Assembly: GCF_047948215.1 (NCBI RefSeq)
Contig: NC_134465.1
Coordinates: 48,577,946-48,641,945, forward strand
DNA length: 64,000 nt
Reading direction: 5' to 3'
Source: Lycorma delicatula
Taxonomy: Eukaryota > Arthropoda > Insecta > Hemiptera > Fulgoridae
A program made the translations under genes and the position numbers. Each line of letters opens with the position of its first letter. Positions within the stretch are counted from its first letter, which is position 1. This document shows positions 60,431-64,000 of the stretch, in pieces. Under the pieces are notes generated by a model. The model searched no databases. It saw only the letters and a program-made list of their open reading frames with translations, and was not told the DNA's origin.

Positions 60431-60548
60431 AAAATGCAATCTTTCCAAATAACTTCCATCTTTAGTGACAAATAAATATTTAATGATGTCAAAGTGATAA
60501 GGGCATTTTTCCCTTCCCAATTCTCAATATCTTAACTACCTCAATATA

Positions 60549-61693
60549 CAGAGTGATACAAAAGTTTTGCAATACAATGGAACAACTCATCAGAGTGATT
60601 ACAAGTTAGCACGCTTTAGACACTGCTTCAGTATCATTTGTTTTTTAGTTGTGTTGGTGAAAAGAGGTAGTGATGTTGTCGTAAATGAAAACTGAATATC
60701 AGGCAATCTTGCATGTGAGTTAAGTGCTGATCAGTGTTTAGAAGAAATGAATCCTGTGCTTCGAAAGGATTGTCCTCATTGTACAACAATATTTAAGTGG
60801 TACTGAGAGTTTAAAAGAGGAAATTTGGCCATGAGGATTCTCCAGATTAGGTTGACAATCTACATTTGTCACTGAAGGAAACACTGTTGCAGTATGAAAA
60901 ATGGTTATGACCTACCACCAATTAAAGACATCCTTGAGCACTAATGCACCAGCAGTTCAGGCTATTCTGCGATAACATCTTCAAATAAGAAAGCTTTATA
61001 TTCTTTGGGTATTGCATAACTTGACTGATGATTAGATTACACATCATGTTTCATGGTGCCGTGAAATGCTGAAAAAGTTTAAAAATGGGAAGTCTTGGCT
61101 GTATTAGCATCCCAACTGAGGCTCAGAACAAAGTAACGGTGTTCGAAAATGAGGAGACCCCTGTGGCTATTTGAAAAGCCAGATCAGCGAAGAAGAGAAT
61201 GGTGGCTTGGCTTTATTTTTCAGTATGAGAAGAGTTTTAAAATGAGTTGTGTAGGAAACTCAGAAAACTGTTACAGGGAATTGGTATACCAAGGAATACC
61301 TGCTTAAAATTGTTGAAGTTCTCAAGAAGCTAACCCAAACTCAATGACAGATATGGTTTCTACACCATGTAAATGCTCAATCCCGGCGCTCCAAAGTTTG
61401 CTCAGTATTTGGCTAGCCCTGGGATAAAACTGTTAGAGTACCCTTCCTAGAGTCCTGACCTCATTCCATGTGACTTTAAGCTGTTACTCCATATGAAGAA
61501 CAGATAGACCCATTTTACAAGTGATGATGACCTGCTAACAGCTTGGGGGCAATGATTGTGCCCAGATCTCTGATTAAACATGGCAGGGTTTTTCTTTGAA
61601 GATTGGTTTCAAAGAATGGAGAAGTGTATGATGTGTGGTAAAAAGATTTAAAAAAATTAAAGTTGTATTGCAAAATTTTCCTAGGGCACTTCA
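60549..61693 (+). mobile_element. mariner remnant with diverged terminal repeats
   Basis: Left end cagagtgatacaaaagtttt then gcaata; right end, inverted from 61693, tgaagtgccctaggaaaatt then ttgcaata. TA flanks both sides (60547-60548, 61694-61695). Plus-strand pieces: HHVSWCREMLKKFKNG near 61045-61090, ALFFSMRRVLK near 61212, ETQKTVTGNWYTKEYLLKIV near 61258-61317, WFLHHVNAQSRRSKVCSVFG near 61350-61410. The second catalytic Asp is Val (HHVNA for HHDNA). Many stops. Length 1145 bp. Confidence 0.75.
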
Positions 61694-61893
61694 TATAAAG
61701 ATTAAATTTGTTTTTGTATGTGAAAAAATGCTTGGCTAATTTTTTCTGGTGATGTAATACTTGGTCAATTAGGACAATATTTTTTTTCAAAATCCATTCT
61801 ACCTTAGGACAAATAAAGAATTTAACACATAGGTGTAAACTGATGCCATAATCAGTTTAAAAATAAAATTAATTAAAAATAAGTGAAAGTTAC

Positions 61894-62086
61894 CTTTCCT
61901 TCATAAATTTTTTTTCCGCCCTCACTTTGTGAATTTTCATTTACACTACTCAAAACATTACCAATTTTGGACCATTCTTGTGTACTAGCAGACCAACTAT
62001 AACATACAGCTCCATTACCTTCTCTAATCAATTTAGTCTGACCATTTGATTTTCCTGGTTCACGTAATGCCTCTGTACCTGGTAGG
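61894..62086 (-). CDS. PLAA: PLAA exon, end of WD40 part and start of PFU
   Basis: Starts after TTTTTTGCAG; its first base completes an Asp codon. It reads LPGTEALREPGKSNGQTKLI, REGNGAVCYSWSASTQEWSK and IGNVLSSVNENSQSEGGKKI, ending YEGK at AAG/GTAACT. The LPGxExLxEPGxxxGQTxLI block between the WD40 repeats and the PFU is highly specific to PLAA. The last residues (KKIYEGK) lead straight into the PFU. Confidence 0.94.
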
Positions 62087-63372
62087 CTGCAAAAAACAAT
62101 TGATCGGTCGATAATAATCAGTTTTTTACAGAAAGAGCTCTAAAACAAGAAAAATTAATTATAGAATTACAGTTCCAATATATTTTTCGGTCTAAAAAGG
62201 GAAACAAAACTTTGTATAAGGTCTACTTTTTACCAATCTTGATTTGTGATGAAGCAAGGACCATGGCTCTAGGTAGCAAGTTAAGATTCAAGTAATTGAT
62301 TTTACCATGCCAAACCACCAGAGCTTAATTAAATTGGTTATAGAACCAATTTAAAAGTTGCAAGATTTTGCACTCCGTTACATACATGCTGTTCAAAATG
62401 ACCATCTTAAAATTTTTAGCTTAAGCATTAGCTTTGACCATTTTTAAATTTTTATCTCATCACACTATAAATCAGTAACCTATAAAATGTTAACTTGAAA
62501 TTTATCCTGGAAGTTTTCCACATCATAAATTTTCTAAAGCAAATAACATGTATTTATCACTAGAGTGGTATTAATTTTCTTTCTATAATTTTTAATTCTT
62601 CAGATTCCCACATCACAACTAAAGAATACACACTGAAATTCAGACACTTATGTTTTAAAAACACTAAAACACATGAGTAATAAAATTTTAGTCCATCAAA
62701 CAAATCTAAGAGTTAAATTGTCTTTGACCTAGACCTTCCGATCAAGCACAAAATAAATCAAAAGCATAAATTTTGAAGAGGCAAAAAACTTGAAACAATT
62801 TGGAAAAATGTCTACATATAAAAATGGAGTAACAATTTTTAAAGTGTTTTTTTTGTAAAGTGCAAATAATCAGAAATGTTACAAATGACCTACAATCTTT
62901 ACTGACCGAATTGACATGGAGTGATTCTAATTTAAACACAGTTTATTTGATATATAATAAAAAGAACAAGGGCAAAAGAAATGGTTGATAAGAAATGATG
63001 TAAAAACAGCAAGTGAATGGAGAAGACCCAACAGAGCATATTCAGTTCGGGCAGATGAAGCAAGTGCTAAAAATGGCATGAAAAAGAAAATGGAAGTAAC
63101 AGAAAGATGAGGAGGTAAAATCAGGAAACGATGGAAGCAAACTAATGAATATATGGAAAGGAAGAGCCACTGAAGAGGATAAATGATGGAGGTCATTGAT
63201 TCATCCATGAACACTGTAATTTCAATATAATGCTAAGTTTAATATGGCTTGTGTATTCAAATATTTTTCCGTGTAAATTAATTTTGTTATATTTCACTTA
63301 TTCTAAAATGATAAGTTGATACTAATCATATTCATTGAAAATAACACTGATCCAGTGTAACAATTGACTTAC
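62087..63372 (-). other. PLAA intron 1 of those seen (1286 bp)
   Basis: GTAAGT at 63372 to AG at 62088-62087, phase 2. Only a possible LINE tail (62990-63205) was recognised. Confidence 0.85.
62990..63205 (+). mobile_element. Possible LINE C-terminal tail
   Basis: A plus-strand frame near 63110-63206 reads KSGNDGSKLMNIWKGRATEE, then DK, a stop, and WRSLIHP. The DRxxWRSLIHP ending is common at the end of non-LTR polyproteins. Upstream text does not align, so this may be a very short fragment. The minus-strand 95-codon frame here is a shadow. Confidence 0.35.
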
Positions 63373-63507
63373 TCAGAAACTTTTACGCCACCAATTTCTT
63401 GTTGAGCTGTGGCATTAAGATTTTCTACCTCTGCATTAAACAGTGCTATAACTGATTCATCAGCCTGACGTTGAGGATCAGCACTAAAGACTCGAACAAC
63501 ACCATCA
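63373..63507 (-). CDS. PLAA: PLAA exon, last part of WD40 region seen
   Basis: Starts after AATATTTAG, first base completing a codon from an exon outside the window, then DGVVRVFSADPQRQADESVI, ALFNAEVENLNATAQQEIGG and VKVS, ending with two bases of Asp at TCTGA/GTAAGT. DGxxRVF is the last blade strand of the WD40 propeller, and the following acidic helix-like stretch is typical. The N-terminal propeller of about 300 residues must lie beyond 64000. Confidence 0.9.
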
Positions 63508-64000
63508 CTAAATATTAAAAAAAAAAAAAAAAATTAATAATAAACTATTAATAAATCAGAAAAACAACAGCTTACCACTGAAAAATTTCAATGATAATAA
63601 AAATAGAAGATTTGCAATTTTAAATAATAATACAGTAGCAACTATCAAATTCTGATTTTTATATCAGATTAATATTCAAGGATCTTAAAAACATTACAGA
63701 TTATAACGTTGTAGAACCCTGATGTTTACAAAAATATATCAAAAACAAGAGTTCTACATTAATATTAAGGCTTCAAATACAATAGAGGTTTTATTACAGA
63801 TATTCTCACCACTTTGGTTACAGAGAGATGGATGAAATTTGTAAAAAAAAAGTGAAGGCAAAACCAAAACTTAGCAAGAGAGACATGGAAAGTGTGGCTA
63901 ACTGCAGATATGAAGCAAAAGTAAGGTAAAGGACTGCAGTTTGGAGTATGAAAGCAAATAAATAAAAGTAAAAGATATTTTGGGTAACTAGAAAAGAAAT
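63508..64000 (-). other. PLAA intron, partial (runs off the window)
   Basis: AG at 63509-63508 is the acceptor. I saw no further WD40 exon before the window ends. Minus-strand frames near 63850-63950 do not look like WD40. Confidence 0.7.

Larger units (their letters stand above)
58994..61893 (-). other. PLAA intron 2 of those seen (2900 bp)
   Basis: GTAACT at 61893 to AG at 58995-58994, phase 0. It contains a TA-rich inverted repeat (60344-60430) and a mariner (60549-61693). 59000-60340 shows nothing recognised. Confidence 0.85.

Overview
The window looks like a piece of an animal nuclear genome, most likely an insect. It is very AT-rich, has GT-AG introns, and is crowded with mariner, Tc1, hAT, LINE and tRNA-derived SINE copies of types I associate with hemipteran insects. 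The hemipteran guess is weak and comes from repeat style only.

One host gene is clear. The right half (36193 to past 64000) carries, on the minus strand, eight exons of the PLAA/Doa1/Ufd3 gene, a ubiquitin-binding cofactor of the p97/Cdc48 ATPase. The exons join in frame with consistent intron phases into 485 residues: the end of the WD40 part, the complete PFU domain, a linker, and the PUL domain to a stop codon at 36193. Most of the N-terminal WD40 propeller lies beyond the right edge. Seven complete introns (1.3 to 6.1 kb) hold nearly everything else on this side: an internally deleted hAT element with an 8-bp target duplication, two mariners with terminal repeats, three decayed DDE transposases, LINE tails, SINEs, a foldback MITE and a 60-bp-arm hairpin.

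The left half (1 to about 36 kb) shows no certain host gene. It holds LINE copies (one truncated copy with an open 281-codon reverse-transcriptase frame and target duplication; one longer decayed copy split by a mariner), a DD41D-type transposase broken mainly by two extra A bases in A-runs, a Tc1-like element whose helix-turn-helix is split by a mariner, several SINEs with different tRNA-like heads but related tails, and two long unclassified dispersed repeats. Two weak coding-like fragments (19-195 and 29749-30030, both minus strand) could be remains of unidentified genes.

The least explained material is a multi-copy arthropod protein family of unknown function, seen as a C-terminal half near 18.3-19.3 kb and an N-terminal half near 37.2-37.8 kb. 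A second item is a pair of about 0.7-kb direct repeats at 33.6 and 37.9 kb that bracket the last PLAA exon. I found no CRISPR array, operon, bona fide tRNA or rRNA gene, and no convincing new defence or metabolic system.
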